This document shows positions 43,973-52,874 of a stretch of DNA of 64,000 nt, piece by piece. The notes under the pieces were generated by a model. That model did not search any database and was not told the DNA's origin. It was given only the letters and a program-made list of their open reading frames with translations. Position 1 is the stretch's first letter. Each line of letters starts with the position of its first letter. A program made the translations under genes and the position numbers. Source of the stretch: Fimenecus sp036652055 (GTDB lineage: Bacteria > Bacillota > Clostridia > Oscillospirales > Acutalibacteraceae). The stretch covers positions 1 to 64,000 of the forward strand of contig JAVVWP010000008.1 in assembly GCA_036652055.1 (NCBI GenBank), read 5' to 3'.

Positions 43973-44917
43973 ATGCAAATGCTGCTTAGCTCCTGTGAAG
44001 TTTTTTTGACAGATGGCTTTATTTATGCTGTTCTTGCTATGGGTTACTATATTACATATACAATTTTGGACTTTCCCGACCTCACCGTGGAGGGAACTGT
44101 TTTGACTGGTGGAATTATTTTTTCACTGCTTGCAATTACTGGTCTTAATCCATGGATTTGTATGATTATTGCATTTGTTTTCGGCTGCATTGCAGGCTGT
44201 GTCACGGGGATTTTAAATGTTAAGCTAAAAATACGCCCTCTACTTTGTGGAATTTTAGTTTCAACTGCACTTATTACAATTAATTTGGTTGTAACAGTTG
44301 TCGGAATGGGCGGTAATTTAAAGGGCGAGGACGCTCTGACAAATATTCCTATTGGCAGAGATGTAACTACAATTTTAAGAAGCTTCCCTGCAAAATATAT
44401 TCCGCAAGACTTTTTAGGAATTAATATTAGAAAGCTTATCATATTTTTTGCTGTTGCAGTAATTTTTAAAATTCTGCTTGATGTGTTTTTAAAAACAAAA
44501 TCAGGACTGTTGCTTCGTGCATCGGGTTCTAACCCTAATTTTGTTACTATGCTTGCTAAAAATCCAGGCAACAGCAAAATTTTAGGTCTTGCTCTTGGCA
44601 ATGGATTTGCAGCAGTTTCAGGCGCACTTATAGCTCAAAGCAGAGGCAACGCTAATCAAAGTATGGGGCTTGGAATGATTGTTATTGGGCTTGCCTCGTT
44701 GATTATTGGTCTATCAGTATTTAGCAAGGTCAAATTTATGAAACCATCTACAAAAGTTATTTTTGGTTCTGTAATTTATCAAGCTTGTCTGTCTATTGCT
44801 ACATTCTTAGGTGTGCCAACGGCATATAACAAACTTATTATGGCAATTCTATTTACTATTGCACTTGTTATAAGCGGTACAATATTTAAAAAGAAAGGAA
44901 GTGCTGTAATTGATTGA
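43973..44917 (+). CDS. trpY: Tryptophan ABC transporter permease (TrpY-like)
   Basis: A 314-residue permease of the LivH/RbsC-like family (BPD_transp_2) with about eight to nine helices; FPDLTVEGTVLTGG and LGNGFAAVSGALIAQSRGNANQSMG are conserved blocks, the latter including the ATPase-coupling loop region. It forms the membrane channel with TrpX and TrpZ. It overlaps trpZ by eight bases, so the subunits are made together. GGGAAG precedes the ATG. Confidence 0.9.
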   Translation: MQMLLSSCEVFLTDGFIYAVLAMGYYITYTILDFPDLTVEGTVLTGGIIFSLLAITGLNPWICMIIAFVFGCIAGCVTGILNVKLKIRPLLCGILVSTALITINLVVTVVGMGGNLKGEDALTNIPIGRDVTTILRSFPAKYIPQDFLGINIRKLIIFFAVAVIFKILLDVFLKTKSGLLLRASGSNPNFVTMLAKNPGNSKILGLALGNGFAAVSGALIAQSRGNANQSMGLGMIVIGLASLIIGLSVFSKVKFMKPSTKVIFGSVIYQACLSIATFLGVPTAYNKLIMAILFTIALVISGTIFKKKGSAVID

Positions 44918-45683
44918 GATTAAACATCTAAACAAAAATTTTAATATAGGAACTCCTGATGAGGCTACACTTTTTAATGATTTTGATTTAAACATAAATA
45001 ATAATGAATTTGTTTCAATCATAGGCTCAAACGGTTCAGGAAAAACAACACTTCTCAATATGATTTGTGGCTCTTTAATTCCTGAAAGCGGAAATATAAT
45101 CATAAATGGTAATGATATAACAAAGGAAAAAGAATTTAAGCGAGCAAAATTTATCGGTCGTGTATTTCAAGATCCACAAAAAGGAAGCTGCTCTGAACTT
45201 ACTATACTTGAAAATATGGCTCTGGCTGACAATAAAAATAAAAGTTATGGCTTATCTTTGGGCGTAAATAAAAAACGAATTTCATATTATCAAACTTTGC
45301 TTGAAAAATGTGAGATGGGGCTTGAAAACAGACTGAATGTTAAAGCAGGAACTCTCTCAGGCGGTCAAAGGCAAGCACTGTCACTTGTTTTTGCAACAAT
45401 GAATGATATTAGCCTTTTAATTTTAGATGAGCATACGGCGGCACTGGACCCTAAATCGTCTGAAAATATTATGCAGCTAACCAATAAACTCGTTGCAAAA
45501 AAAGATATAACAACTCTTATGGTTACTCACAACCTTAGATTTGCATTAGAATATGGCAATCGTCTAATTATGATGCATGAAGGTAAAAGCGTTTTAGACC
45601 TTTGTGGAAATGACAAGGAAAATTGTGAAATTGATGCACTGCTTAAAATATTTAACAACATAAGCATTGAAGTCGGAAACTGA
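44910..45683 (+). CDS. trpZ: Tryptophan ABC transporter ATP-binding protein (TrpZ-like)
   Basis: A 257-residue ATPase: Walker A IIGSNGSGKTT, Q-loop RVFQDPQKGSC, signature LSGGQRQALSL, Walker B LLILDEHTAALD and switch His MVTHNL. The Walker B neighbour is DEHTAALD, usual for this subfamily. The start is TTG at 44910 after AAAGGAAG. A strong terminator ends the operon 5 bases downstream. Confidence 0.92.
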   Translation: MIEIKHLNKNFNIGTPDEATLFNDFDLNINNNEFVSIIGSNGSGKTTLLNMICGSLIPESGNIIINGNDITKEKEFKRAKFIGRVFQDPQKGSCSELTILENMALADNKNKSYGLSLGVNKKRISYYQTLLEKCEMGLENRLNVKAGTLSGGQRQALSLVFATMNDISLLILDEHTAALDPKSSENIMQLTNKLVAKKDITTLMVTHNLRFALEYGNRLIMMHEGKSVLDLCGNDKENCEIDALLKIFNNISIEVGN

Positions 45684-45687
45684 AAAA

Positions 45688-45725
45688 AACCCCACTATTT
45701 GATAAATCGAATAGTGGGTTTTTTT
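45688..45725. terminator. Bidirectional terminator between trpZ and the ACT gene
   Basis: CCCACTATT (45691-45699 region) pairs with AATAGTGGG (45709-45717), with inner GA/TC pairing, A-run before and seven T after. It separates two convergent operons. Confidence 0.88.
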
Positions 45726-45745
45726 AATTATTAAGCTTTGTAGGT

Positions 45746-46171
45746 TTATACGATTTGGTCTTCGCTCATAACTTCAATATTGTTTTTATTAAGAACTTTA
45801 ACTGCCTTATCATTATCAGCTACTCTAACAATGATGCAAGCTTCGCCATCTGACGGAGTTAAAAACGCATACGCATACTCAACATTTTCGCCCTCTGAGG
45901 CTAAAATCTTAACGACATTTGCAAAAGTTCCTGCAACATCTGGAACACGAATTCCAACAACATCAGTTATTGAAACTGCAACAGCATTTGCTTTTAACAC
46001 AGCCGCCGCTTTATTGGTATCTGAAACAATCAACCTCAAAATACCAAAATCAGTTGTATCTGCAATAGAAAATGCACGAATACTAATATCGCTTTCTGCA
46101 AGAAATCCTGTGATATCTGCAAGTCTGCCTGGTTTGTTTTCAACGAAAACTGAAATTTGTTTGATTGCCAT
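45746..46171 (-). CDS. ACT-domain amino acid-binding protein
   Basis: A 141-residue protein made of two ACT domains (residues 1-70 with QISVFVENKPGRLADITGFLAESDISIRA-type opening, and 70-141 with VGIRVPDVAGTFANVVKILASEG). Such proteins are regularly encoded next to phenylacetate-CoA ligase and indolepyruvate oxidoreductase genes and probably sense an amino acid (aromatic or branched). It is the last gene of the paaK-iorA-iorB-paaK-ACT operon, 12 bases after paaK, with AGGAGG. Confidence 0.9.
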   Translation of the reverse strand: MAIKQISVFVENKPGRLADITGFLAESDISIRAFSIADTTDFGILRLIVSDTNKAAAVLKANAVAVSITDVVGIRVPDVAGTFANVVKILASEGENVEYAYAFLTPSDGEACIIVRVADNDKAVKVLNKNNIEVMSEDQIV

Positions 46172-46183
46172 AAATATACCTCC

Positions 46184-47485
46184 TTAAATTTGTCTGTTAT
46201 CGATAACTCTAACTGCTTTTCCCTCAAAACGAGGAAGTGAGCGTGGCTCAACAAGTTTAATATTTGCAGCAATTCCAAGAGTTGTTTGCATTGCCGATTT
46301 TATTCGTTTTTCCTCTTGCTCAATGCCTCTTACCGAGTCAGAAAAAAGTGTTTCCGAAAGTTCAATGTTTACTGTCATTATATCAAGATTATTAACTCTG
46401 TCAACTATAATTTGATAATTAGGCTCCATACCAAGTGATAAAATAATATGTTCAACCTGTGATGGGAACACATTAACTCCCCTAATAATAAGCATATCAT
46501 CTGTTCTGCCCTTTGGTTTATGCATTTTAACAAGTGTTCTGCCACATGCACATTTTTCTCTCGTAATTGCAGTAATGTCACGAGTTCTATATCTTAATAG
46601 AGGTAAAGCCTCTTTACCAATACAGGTAAATACAAGCTCACCAAATTCGCCGTCAGGTAAAGGCTTTAAAGTGACTGGATCAATTATTTCAGGGTAGAAA
46701 TAATCTTCACAAATATGCATTCCGTTTTGCTCAGAACACTCATAAGCAACGCCTGGCCCTGCAATTTCTGAAAGCCCATATATATCATATGCTTTAATTG
46801 AAAGCTCACTTTCAATCTGTTTACGCATATTTTCACTCCATGCTTCAGCACCAAAGACACCAATTCTAAGCGGTAAGTCTTTAGGGTCAATCCCCTCTTT
46901 TTTTAATGACTCTGCAATATAAAGTGCGTATGAAGGCGTACAGCAAAGAACATTTGAACCAAAATCTTGAAGAATTTGCATCTGCCTATTTGTATTTCCT
47001 GATGACATTGGTATTGCAGTTGCACCGAGTCTTTCAGCACCATAATGTATTCCAAGACCGCCAGTGAAAAGCCCATAACCATAGGAAATATGTATATAGT
47101 CCTTTGAAGTTGCCCCAGCTGCTGCAAGCGCTCTGGCTGTGCATTCACTCCAAATATCTATATCGTGTCTTGTATAACCGACAACCGTTTGTTTGCCTGT
47201 TGTGCCTGAAGATGCGTGAACTCTAACAAGTTCATCTCTTGGAACAGCAAAAAGTCCAAACGGATAGTTATCTCTAAGGTCTTGCTTGATTGTAAACGGA
47301 AGCTTTGAAACATCATCAATTGTTTTAATATCAGATGGCAAAAGCCCCATTTCATCAAACTTAGCTTTATAAAATGGTATGTTGTCATAACAATTATTAA
47401 CCATTTTAATAAGACGAGCTGATTGCACTGCACGCAGATAGTCGGGAGAAACTGTTTCCATTTCTTTACTGAAGTAATTTTGCAT
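46184..47485 (-). CDS. paaK: Phenylacetate-CoA ligase (aryl-acetate CoA ligase), copy 1
   Basis: A 433-residue adenylate-forming enzyme: SSGTTGKQTVVGY (P-loop-like AMP motif), YGLSEIAGPGVAYEC, the YRTRDI motif and a C-terminal domain with RGVNVFPSQVEHI. Run forward it activates aryl-acetates to CoA esters; run in reverse in anaerobes it makes ATP (via AMP) from aryl-acetyl-CoA. The genetic link to iorAB suggests phenylacetate or indoleacetate as substrate. A second copy lies at 49847-51148. GAGGTG precedes the ATG. Confidence 0.92.
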   Translation of the reverse strand: MQNYFSKEMETVSPDYLRAVQSARLIKMVNNCYDNIPFYKAKFDEMGLLPSDIKTIDDVSKLPFTIKQDLRDNYPFGLFAVPRDELVRVHASSGTTGKQTVVGYTRHDIDIWSECTARALAAAGATSKDYIHISYGYGLFTGGLGIHYGAERLGATAIPMSSGNTNRQMQILQDFGSNVLCCTPSYALYIAESLKKEGIDPKDLPLRIGVFGAEAWSENMRKQIESELSIKAYDIYGLSEIAGPGVAYECSEQNGMHICEDYFYPEIIDPVTLKPLPDGEFGELVFTCIGKEALPLLRYRTRDITAITREKCACGRTLVKMHKPKGRTDDMLIIRGVNVFPSQVEHIILSLGMEPNYQIIVDRVNNLDIMTVNIELSETLFSDSVRGIEQEEKRIKSAMQTTLGIAANIKLVEPRSLPRFEGKAVRVIDNRQI

Positions 47486-47510
47486 AAATTTTAAGCACCT
47501 CTATTTATTT

Positions 47511-48086
47511 TTAACAACTATATCCGTATTCAAAAGCTTTTAAGTTCATTTCTAAGAATTTTTGTGGAACTGTGTTTTTGATTGCCTCTATCCAAACATC
47601 ATATTCTATATCCATATGTGATGCCATAACTCCTATTAAAACGACATTCACAGCTTTTGAAGAGCCTGCTTTTACTGCAAGAGAAAGTGCATCAATGGCA
47701 GTAATTTTTTCTGTACCTGTTTTTTTAATTGCTTCAATTATATCCTGTGGATAAACTGCATTTCCAATTATTACAGGCATTGGATCAATTTTTTGAGTAT
47801 TTAAAATCAGCGTTCCATCTTTTTTTAAATAAGGAAGCCATCTTGCAGCTTCAAGTTGTTCAAATGCAAGGATTAGGTCAGCTTCGCCTTCGTTTATTAT
47901 TGGAGAATAAACTTCATCGCCATATTTGACATATGTAACGACTGAACCGCCTCTCTGGCTCATTCCGTGGACCTCTGACACCTTTACATCGTAATTCTTA
48001 GTAAGGAGTGCTGCACCGAGCAAACGGCTTGCAAGGAGCGTTCCCTGCCCTCCGACACCAACTATCATAATACTTTTTGTCTTCAT
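47511..48086 (-). CDS. iorB: Indolepyruvate:ferredoxin oxidoreductase subunit beta
   Basis: A 191-residue gamma-type 2-oxoacid oxidoreductase subunit: MIVGVGGQGTLLASRLLG opening, VHGMSQRGGSVVTYV, LAFEQLEAARWLPYL. With IorA it oxidatively decarboxylates aryl-pyruvates to aryl-acetyl-CoA, reducing ferredoxin. The ATG at 48086 overlaps the iorA stop (TAATG) with GGAGGG nine bases before it; a frame open 44 codons further upstream runs through iorA in another phase and is not used. Confidence 0.93.
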   Translation of the reverse strand: MKTKSIMIVGVGGQGTLLASRLLGAALLTKNYDVKVSEVHGMSQRGGSVVTYVKYGDEVYSPIINEGEADLILAFEQLEAARWLPYLKKDGTLILNTQKIDPMPVIIGNAVYPQDIIEAIKKTGTEKITAIDALSLAVKAGSSKAVNVVLIGVMASHMDIEYDVWIEAIKNTVPQKFLEMNLKAFEYGYSC

Positions 48087-49822
48087 TAGTTTTTGCCCTC
48101 CTCTATTGCACCGAACTTGCAAAGTTGAGTACAAACATTGCAGCCAACGCACTGTGTGAAGTCTATTTTTGATTTGCCATTTTGCATACTTATTGCAGGG
48201 CAACCAATTTTCATACACATTTTACAGCCTGTGCATTTATCATTATTAACAGTAACTGGTGGATTATGCTTTACTGATTTTAAAAGAACACACGGTCTTC
48301 TTGAAATAACAACAGATGGTTCTTCTGCTGCAACTTCTTCTTTTATTACATCAATACATTCTTTAAGATTATAAGGATCAACAACTCTAACTCTGTCTAT
48401 TCCAACTGCTTTAGCAACCATTTCAATGCTTACTGCCGTAGTTGGATCGCCTTTTATTGTTTTACCCGTTGTTGGATTATCTTGATGCCCTGTCATTCCT
48501 GTAATACTGTTATCAAGAATAATTACAGTTGAATTACTTCTATTATAAGCAATATTTATAAGTCCCGTAACGCCTGAATGCATAAAGGTTGAATCACCGA
48601 TAATTGCAACTGAATTTTTCTCATAAAGTGGATTTGCTTTGTTTCTTCCATGCAATGCAGAAATAGATGCGCCCATACAAATACAAGTGTCTATCATTCC
48701 AATTGGAGCGAGAGAACCAAGCGTATAACAACCAATGTCACCACTAACAGCAACATTAAGCTTTTTAAGTGCATAGAAAAGACCTCTGTGTGGACAGCCT
48801 GCACAAAGCACTGGTGGACGCATAGGAATTTGAAGATCAGTTGACACCGACTTAACATCCCTATCTAAAATTGCCTTTGCAATCATAGTTTGCGAATATT
48901 CTCCGAGCATTGTAAATTCGTCTTTACCAATAACTTTAATTCCATTTTGACGGCAATGTTCTTCGATAAACGGATCAAGCTGTTCAAGAACATAAACCGT
49001 TTCGCAACTATTTACAAAATCTTTTATTAAATTTACAGGAAGTGGATAAACACAGCCTAATTTGAGATAAGAGGCTTTTTCACCTAAGGCTTCTTTTGCA
49101 TACAAATAAGAAATACCTGCTGCAATTATACCAATTTTTTTGTCATTGTATTCGATTTTATTGATTTTTGAAGTTTCTGCCCATTCTATTTCTTCTTTTG
49201 TTCTTTCTTCTACAACAATATGTCTTTGTTTTGCCATTGCTGGCATCATAACATATTTTGCTGGATTTTTAACATATTCTTTTAATTCGCTTTCACATCT
49301 TTCAGACAGCTCAACGATACTTCTTGAGTGAGCAACTCTCGTTGTAAGCCTAATAATAACAGGCGTATCAAATTTTTCAGAAAGTTCAAAAGCTAATTTA
49401 GAAAATTCACAGCATTCATTAGAATCAGATGGCTCTAACATAATTGTTTTTGAAGCTTTTGCATAATGTCTTGAATCCTGCTCATTTTGTGAGGAGTGCA
49501 TTCCAGGATCATCAGCAACAGCAATAACCATACCTGCATTAACGCCCGTATATGATGCTGTAAAAAGCGGATCGGCAGCAACATTTAAACCTACATGTTT
49601 CATTGCACAAAATGACCTTGCCCCTGCGATTGACGCACCAACAGCAACCTCCATAGCTACCTTTTCATTGGGCGCCCATTCACTGTAAACATCATCATAT
49701 TTTGCAATGCATTCAGTAATTTCTGTGCTGGGAGTTCCAGGATAACTTGAAGCTACTCGAAGCCCGCCTTCATAAAGACCTCTTGCAAGTGCTTCATTTC
49801 CAATTAATAATTTTTTGCTCAT
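48086..49822 (-). CDS. iorA: Indolepyruvate:ferredoxin oxidoreductase subunit alpha
   Basis: A 578-residue large subunit: an N-terminal pyrimidine domain (YPGTPSTEI, GARSFCAMKHVGLNVAADP), a TPP-binding domain (~residues 340-500, GCYTLGSLAPIGMIDTCICMG and GDSTFMHSG), and two C-terminal 4Fe-4S clusters, CTGCKMCMKIGCP and CVGCNVCTQLCKFG. The second position of the first cluster reads MKIGCP, as in most IorA. It is a strictly anaerobic enzyme of aromatic amino acid fermentation. GAGGTAG precedes the ATG. Confidence 0.95.
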   Translation of the reverse strand: MSKKLLIGNEALARGLYEGGLRVASSYPGTPSTEITECIAKYDDVYSEWAPNEKVAMEVAVGASIAGARSFCAMKHVGLNVAADPLFTASYTGVNAGMVIAVADDPGMHSSQNEQDSRHYAKASKTIMLEPSDSNECCEFSKLAFELSEKFDTPVIIRLTTRVAHSRSIVELSERCESELKEYVKNPAKYVMMPAMAKQRHIVVEERTKEEIEWAETSKINKIEYNDKKIGIIAAGISYLYAKEALGEKASYLKLGCVYPLPVNLIKDFVNSCETVYVLEQLDPFIEEHCRQNGIKVIGKDEFTMLGEYSQTMIAKAILDRDVKSVSTDLQIPMRPPVLCAGCPHRGLFYALKKLNVAVSGDIGCYTLGSLAPIGMIDTCICMGASISALHGRNKANPLYEKNSVAIIGDSTFMHSGVTGLINIAYNRSNSTVIILDNSITGMTGHQDNPTTGKTIKGDPTTAVSIEMVAKAVGIDRVRVVDPYNLKECIDVIKEEVAAEEPSVVISRRPCVLLKSVKHNPPVTVNNDKCTGCKMCMKIGCPAISMQNGKSKIDFTQCVGCNVCTQLCKFGAIEEGKN

Positions 49823-49846
49823 ATTTTAACTACCTCTATATAAAAA

Positions 49847-51148
49847 TTACTTTTGATTTCTTAAATCGACTACTCTTTTTGCTTTTCCCACAAATCTTTC
49901 AATCGTTTTTGGCTCAACAATGCTAACCTTACACTGAATTCCAAGAACTGTCTGAATTTCTTTTTTAATGTTGGTTTGAAGGTCTTGAATTTTTCCAAAG
50001 CTTTCTAAAAGAGAATTGTCAGATAATTCAACTTGAACTTCAAGAGTATCTGCATATCCTTCTCGCCTAACAATTAACTGATAGTGCGGACTTACTTTTT
50101 CCATTCCGACAAGAACACTTTCAATCTGTGATGGGAACACATTAACTCCTCTGATTTTAAGCATATCATCACTTCTGCCCTTAATTTTATCCATTCTCGC
50201 AAAAGTTCTTCCACATTTGCAAGGCTCATAATTAAGCTTTGAAATATCTCTTGTTCTGTATCTTAAAAGTGGAATTCCCTCTTTAGTTAGTGTTGTAATT
50301 AAAAGCTCGCCTGTTTCGCCTTCATCAAGTGCTTCTAATGTGTTTGGATCAACAATTTCTGGTAGGAAGTAATCTTCATTAATATGCAAGCCACACCTAT
50401 GTGTACATTCGCCAGAAACGCCAGGCCCCATAAGCTCACTCATACCATAATTATCGGTTGCAATTATATCCCAACCATTTTCAATTTGAGTTCTCATTTC
50501 AGGCGTACAACCCTCAGAACCAAAAAGGCCAAGGCGAAGATTATAATCACTCATTGGGTAAGAGAGTTCTTTTGCTGTTTCTGCCATATAAAGTGCATAA
50601 GATGGCGTTGCAACAAGTGCGGTTGTTTTAAAATCACGCATATACATAAGTGCTTTTTCAGTATTTCCGCTTGAATTTGGGACAACTGCACAGCCAAGCT
50701 TTTCAAGCCCATAATGAAGCCCTAATGCACCCGTAAACATTCCGTATCCAAAAGAAATTTGAACAACATCTTCATCTGTTGCTCCTGCTGCCGCACAAAT
50801 TCTTGCAACACAATCAGACCACATATCAAGGTCATTTTTTGTATAACCTACAACCGTTGGCTTTCCTGTTGTTCCTGAAGATGCGTGAATTCTCACAATC
50901 TCTTTCATTGGAACTGCAAAAAGACCAAAGGGATAATTATCTCTTAAATCTGCCTTTGTAGTAGGCGGTATGTATTTAATGTCTGAAAGTGATTTGATTT
51001 TGTCAGCAGTAACCCCTGCCTCATCTAACCTTTTTGTGTAAAAAGGAACATTTTTGTAGCAGTAATCAACTGTTTTTTTAAGTCGCTGCAATTGAAGCTC
51101 CTCAATTGCCTTTCGGCTCATAGTTTCGATATTTTTTTGAAAAAACAT
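49847..51148 (-). CDS. paaK: Phenylacetate-CoA ligase (aryl-acetate CoA ligase), copy 2
   Basis: A 433-residue paralogue of the ligase at 46184-47485, with SSGTTGKPTVVGY, YGMSELMGPGVSGEC, RYRTRDIS and RGVNVFPSQIESV; all activation motifs are intact. The two copies flank iorAB in one operon, so they probably act on different aryl acids (for example phenyl-, hydroxyphenyl- and indole-acetate). I start at the ATG at 51148; another ATG three codons upstream abuts the AGGA. It is the first gene of the operon; no clear promoter is seen upstream. Confidence 0.92.
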   Translation of the reverse strand: MFFQKNIETMSRKAIEELQLQRLKKTVDYCYKNVPFYTKRLDEAGVTADKIKSLSDIKYIPPTTKADLRDNYPFGLFAVPMKEIVRIHASSGTTGKPTVVGYTKNDLDMWSDCVARICAAAGATDEDVVQISFGYGMFTGALGLHYGLEKLGCAVVPNSSGNTEKALMYMRDFKTTALVATPSYALYMAETAKELSYPMSDYNLRLGLFGSEGCTPEMRTQIENGWDIIATDNYGMSELMGPGVSGECTHRCGLHINEDYFLPEIVDPNTLEALDEGETGELLITTLTKEGIPLLRYRTRDISKLNYEPCKCGRTFARMDKIKGRSDDMLKIRGVNVFPSQIESVLVGMEKVSPHYQLIVRREGYADTLEVQVELSDNSLLESFGKIQDLQTNIKKEIQTVLGIQCKVSIVEPKTIERFVGKAKRVVDLRNQK

Positions 51149-51259
51149 AGTAAACATTTCCTATCATTTTGATTATAAGTAGTCACACTAAGTCTTTGTT
51201 TTTTTTGGTGCAATTCTAAATTAATTTTAAGCACGCATAACTAAGTTAGTATACCACAA

Positions 51260-52771
51260 TTATTCGTTTTCGACAATACCATTGTAAAAAAATTCATATT
51301 CTTCTTTATCTGATAATTTCTTTGTTGCAAGGCTTGCTAAAATACATACAAAAATTGAAGTAATCATAGCAATGCAAGCGAAAAGCGGACCTTGTGCCAA
51401 TAGTTTTAATACAATATCTGATTTAACGCCTAACATATTTATTAGCTTGCAAACTGCTGGAATGAGTGCTATTGAAAATCCTGTAAGCATTCCTGCCCAT
51501 GCGCCAAACTTATTAAGACCTTTATAATAGAGTGCCAAAACATAAGGTGCAAGGCACGAGCCTGAAATTATGCCCCATGAATAGCTCATCATATCTAAAA
51601 TAGGAGTATTTGTATTTGCTACAATATATGAAAGAACAACAAACAGCACACAAAATAGCTTAGTCATTTTTCCCTTTTGTTTATCTAACATATTAGGTTT
51701 TAATTTTGCTGCAACTAAATCCATACTAAGTGTTGAGCTTGCAGAAAGAGTTATTGAGCAAAGTGTTGAAACAGAAGCTGATAATAACAACACAATAATT
51801 ACTCCGAGCAGCACCGCAGGTAGGTTTGAATCTTTAAGCATCATAGGAACTATATAGTCTGCACTTGGCATATCTATTCCTACGGTATAATATTTATGGC
51901 AAAGTGAACCGATGAAGTATCCGCCACCTGCAATAAGAAGTGCAAAGCCTGTTGAAATTACAATTCCCCTCTTTGCCTGTTTGTCATCTTTAATTCCAAA
52001 ATATTTTTGAACCATCTGAGGAAGTCCCCAAGTTCCAAAGCTTGTCATTAAAACAGTCGCCATTAGTGAAACCCATTGTGAGCCATTTAACTTTGGAAGC
52101 CCTGCCTCAGTTTTAGCATATTCAACTATTCCTTGAATTCCGCCAACTTTATCACATCTAACAACAAAAATTAAAAGAAGGACAACTCCTACCATCATAA
52201 CAATTCCTTGAATAAAATCAGCTCTTGCCTGAACAAGATAACCGCCAAGCGTAACGAGAAGTATTGAGAGAATAGCAATTATTATTAGAAAAACTGTATC
52301 ATCAATTCCAAGCAACACATTTGCAACACTTGCAAGCCCACTATAAACTGATGCTGAATAAGGAACTAAAAAAATAAATATTATAACAGCAGAAAAAGTT
52401 TTCATACCAGGACTTTTATATCTTTTTTCAAAAAATTCAGGCATTGTTTTAATTTTTAATCTGCTAGAAATATCTCTTGTTTTTCGGGCGAGCAAAAGCC
52501 AAGCTAAAAGCGAGCCGAAAACTGCATTGCCAATTCCTGCAAGCACACCCCAAAGACCAAAGCCAAGACCTGTTTTTCCTGCATACCCTACAAACATAAC
52601 AGCAGAAAAATATGCCGTTCCATAAGATAAAGCAGAAAGCCATGCACCTGCATTTCTTCCACCAACAGTAAAATCAGCTATACTTTTTGACTTTCGCCCC
52701 GAAAAAATGCCTATTGCTACAAGCCCTAAAATATAGACTGCTATCGTTCCCCACATAACAATGTTATTCAT
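51260..52771 (-). CDS. Sodium:solute symporter (SSS family)
   Basis: A 503-residue transporter with about 13 helices and the SSS hallmarks SIADFTVGGRNAGAWLSALSYG, AYFSAVMFVGYAG and TLGGYLVQARADFIQG. It would import a small organic solute (amino acid, sugar or carboxylate) with Na+; the ligand is not readable. Its neighbour on the 5' side of the iorAB operon suggests, weakly, an aromatic or carboxylate substrate. It has its own promoter at 52836-52864 and GTGGG before the ATG. Confidence 0.9.
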   Translation of the reverse strand: MNNIVMWGTIAVYILGLVAIGIFSGRKSKSIADFTVGGRNAGAWLSALSYGTAYFSAVMFVGYAGKTGLGFGLWGVLAGIGNAVFGSLLAWLLLARKTRDISSRLKIKTMPEFFEKRYKSPGMKTFSAVIIFIFLVPYSASVYSGLASVANVLLGIDDTVFLIIIAILSILLVTLGGYLVQARADFIQGIVMMVGVVLLLIFVVRCDKVGGIQGIVEYAKTEAGLPKLNGSQWVSLMATVLMTSFGTWGLPQMVQKYFGIKDDKQAKRGIVISTGFALLIAGGGYFIGSLCHKYYTVGIDMPSADYIVPMMLKDSNLPAVLLGVIIVLLLSASVSTLCSITLSASSTLSMDLVAAKLKPNMLDKQKGKMTKLFCVLFVVLSYIVANTNTPILDMMSYSWGIISGSCLAPYVLALYYKGLNKFGAWAGMLTGFSIALIPAVCKLINMLGVKSDIVLKLLAQGPLFACIAMITSIFVCILASLATKKLSDKEEYEFFYNGIVENE

Positions 52772-52795
52772 TCATTTAACCCACTTTATCGATTT

Positions 52796-52826
52796 TGTGC
52801 TTTAAAGCTTTTACCTGCTAAAGCAC
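52796..52826 (-). other. Leader hairpin of the sodium:solute symporter mRNA
   Basis: GTGCTTTA (52796-52803) pairs with TAAAGCAC (52818-52825), about eight base pairs around 14 bases, inside the predicted 5' leader and followed by no T-run. It may stabilise or regulate the transcript. Confidence 0.4.
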
Positions 52827-52835
52827 TTGGGGATT

Positions 52836-52864
52836 ATTATACCCCCTAAACTCAAAAAGGTCAA
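52836..52864 (-). promoter_or_regulatory. Promoter of the sodium:solute symporter with flanking inverted repeat
   Basis: Minus strand: -35 TTGACC (52859-52864), 17-base spacer, -10 TATAAT (52836-52841). A 7-bp inverted repeat, ACCCCCT (52841-52847) and AGGGGGT (52864-52870), brackets the -35 box and spacer and looks like a repressor operator; these G/C runs stand out in AT-rich DNA. Confidence 0.72.
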
Positions 52865-52874
52865 GGGGGTTTTG

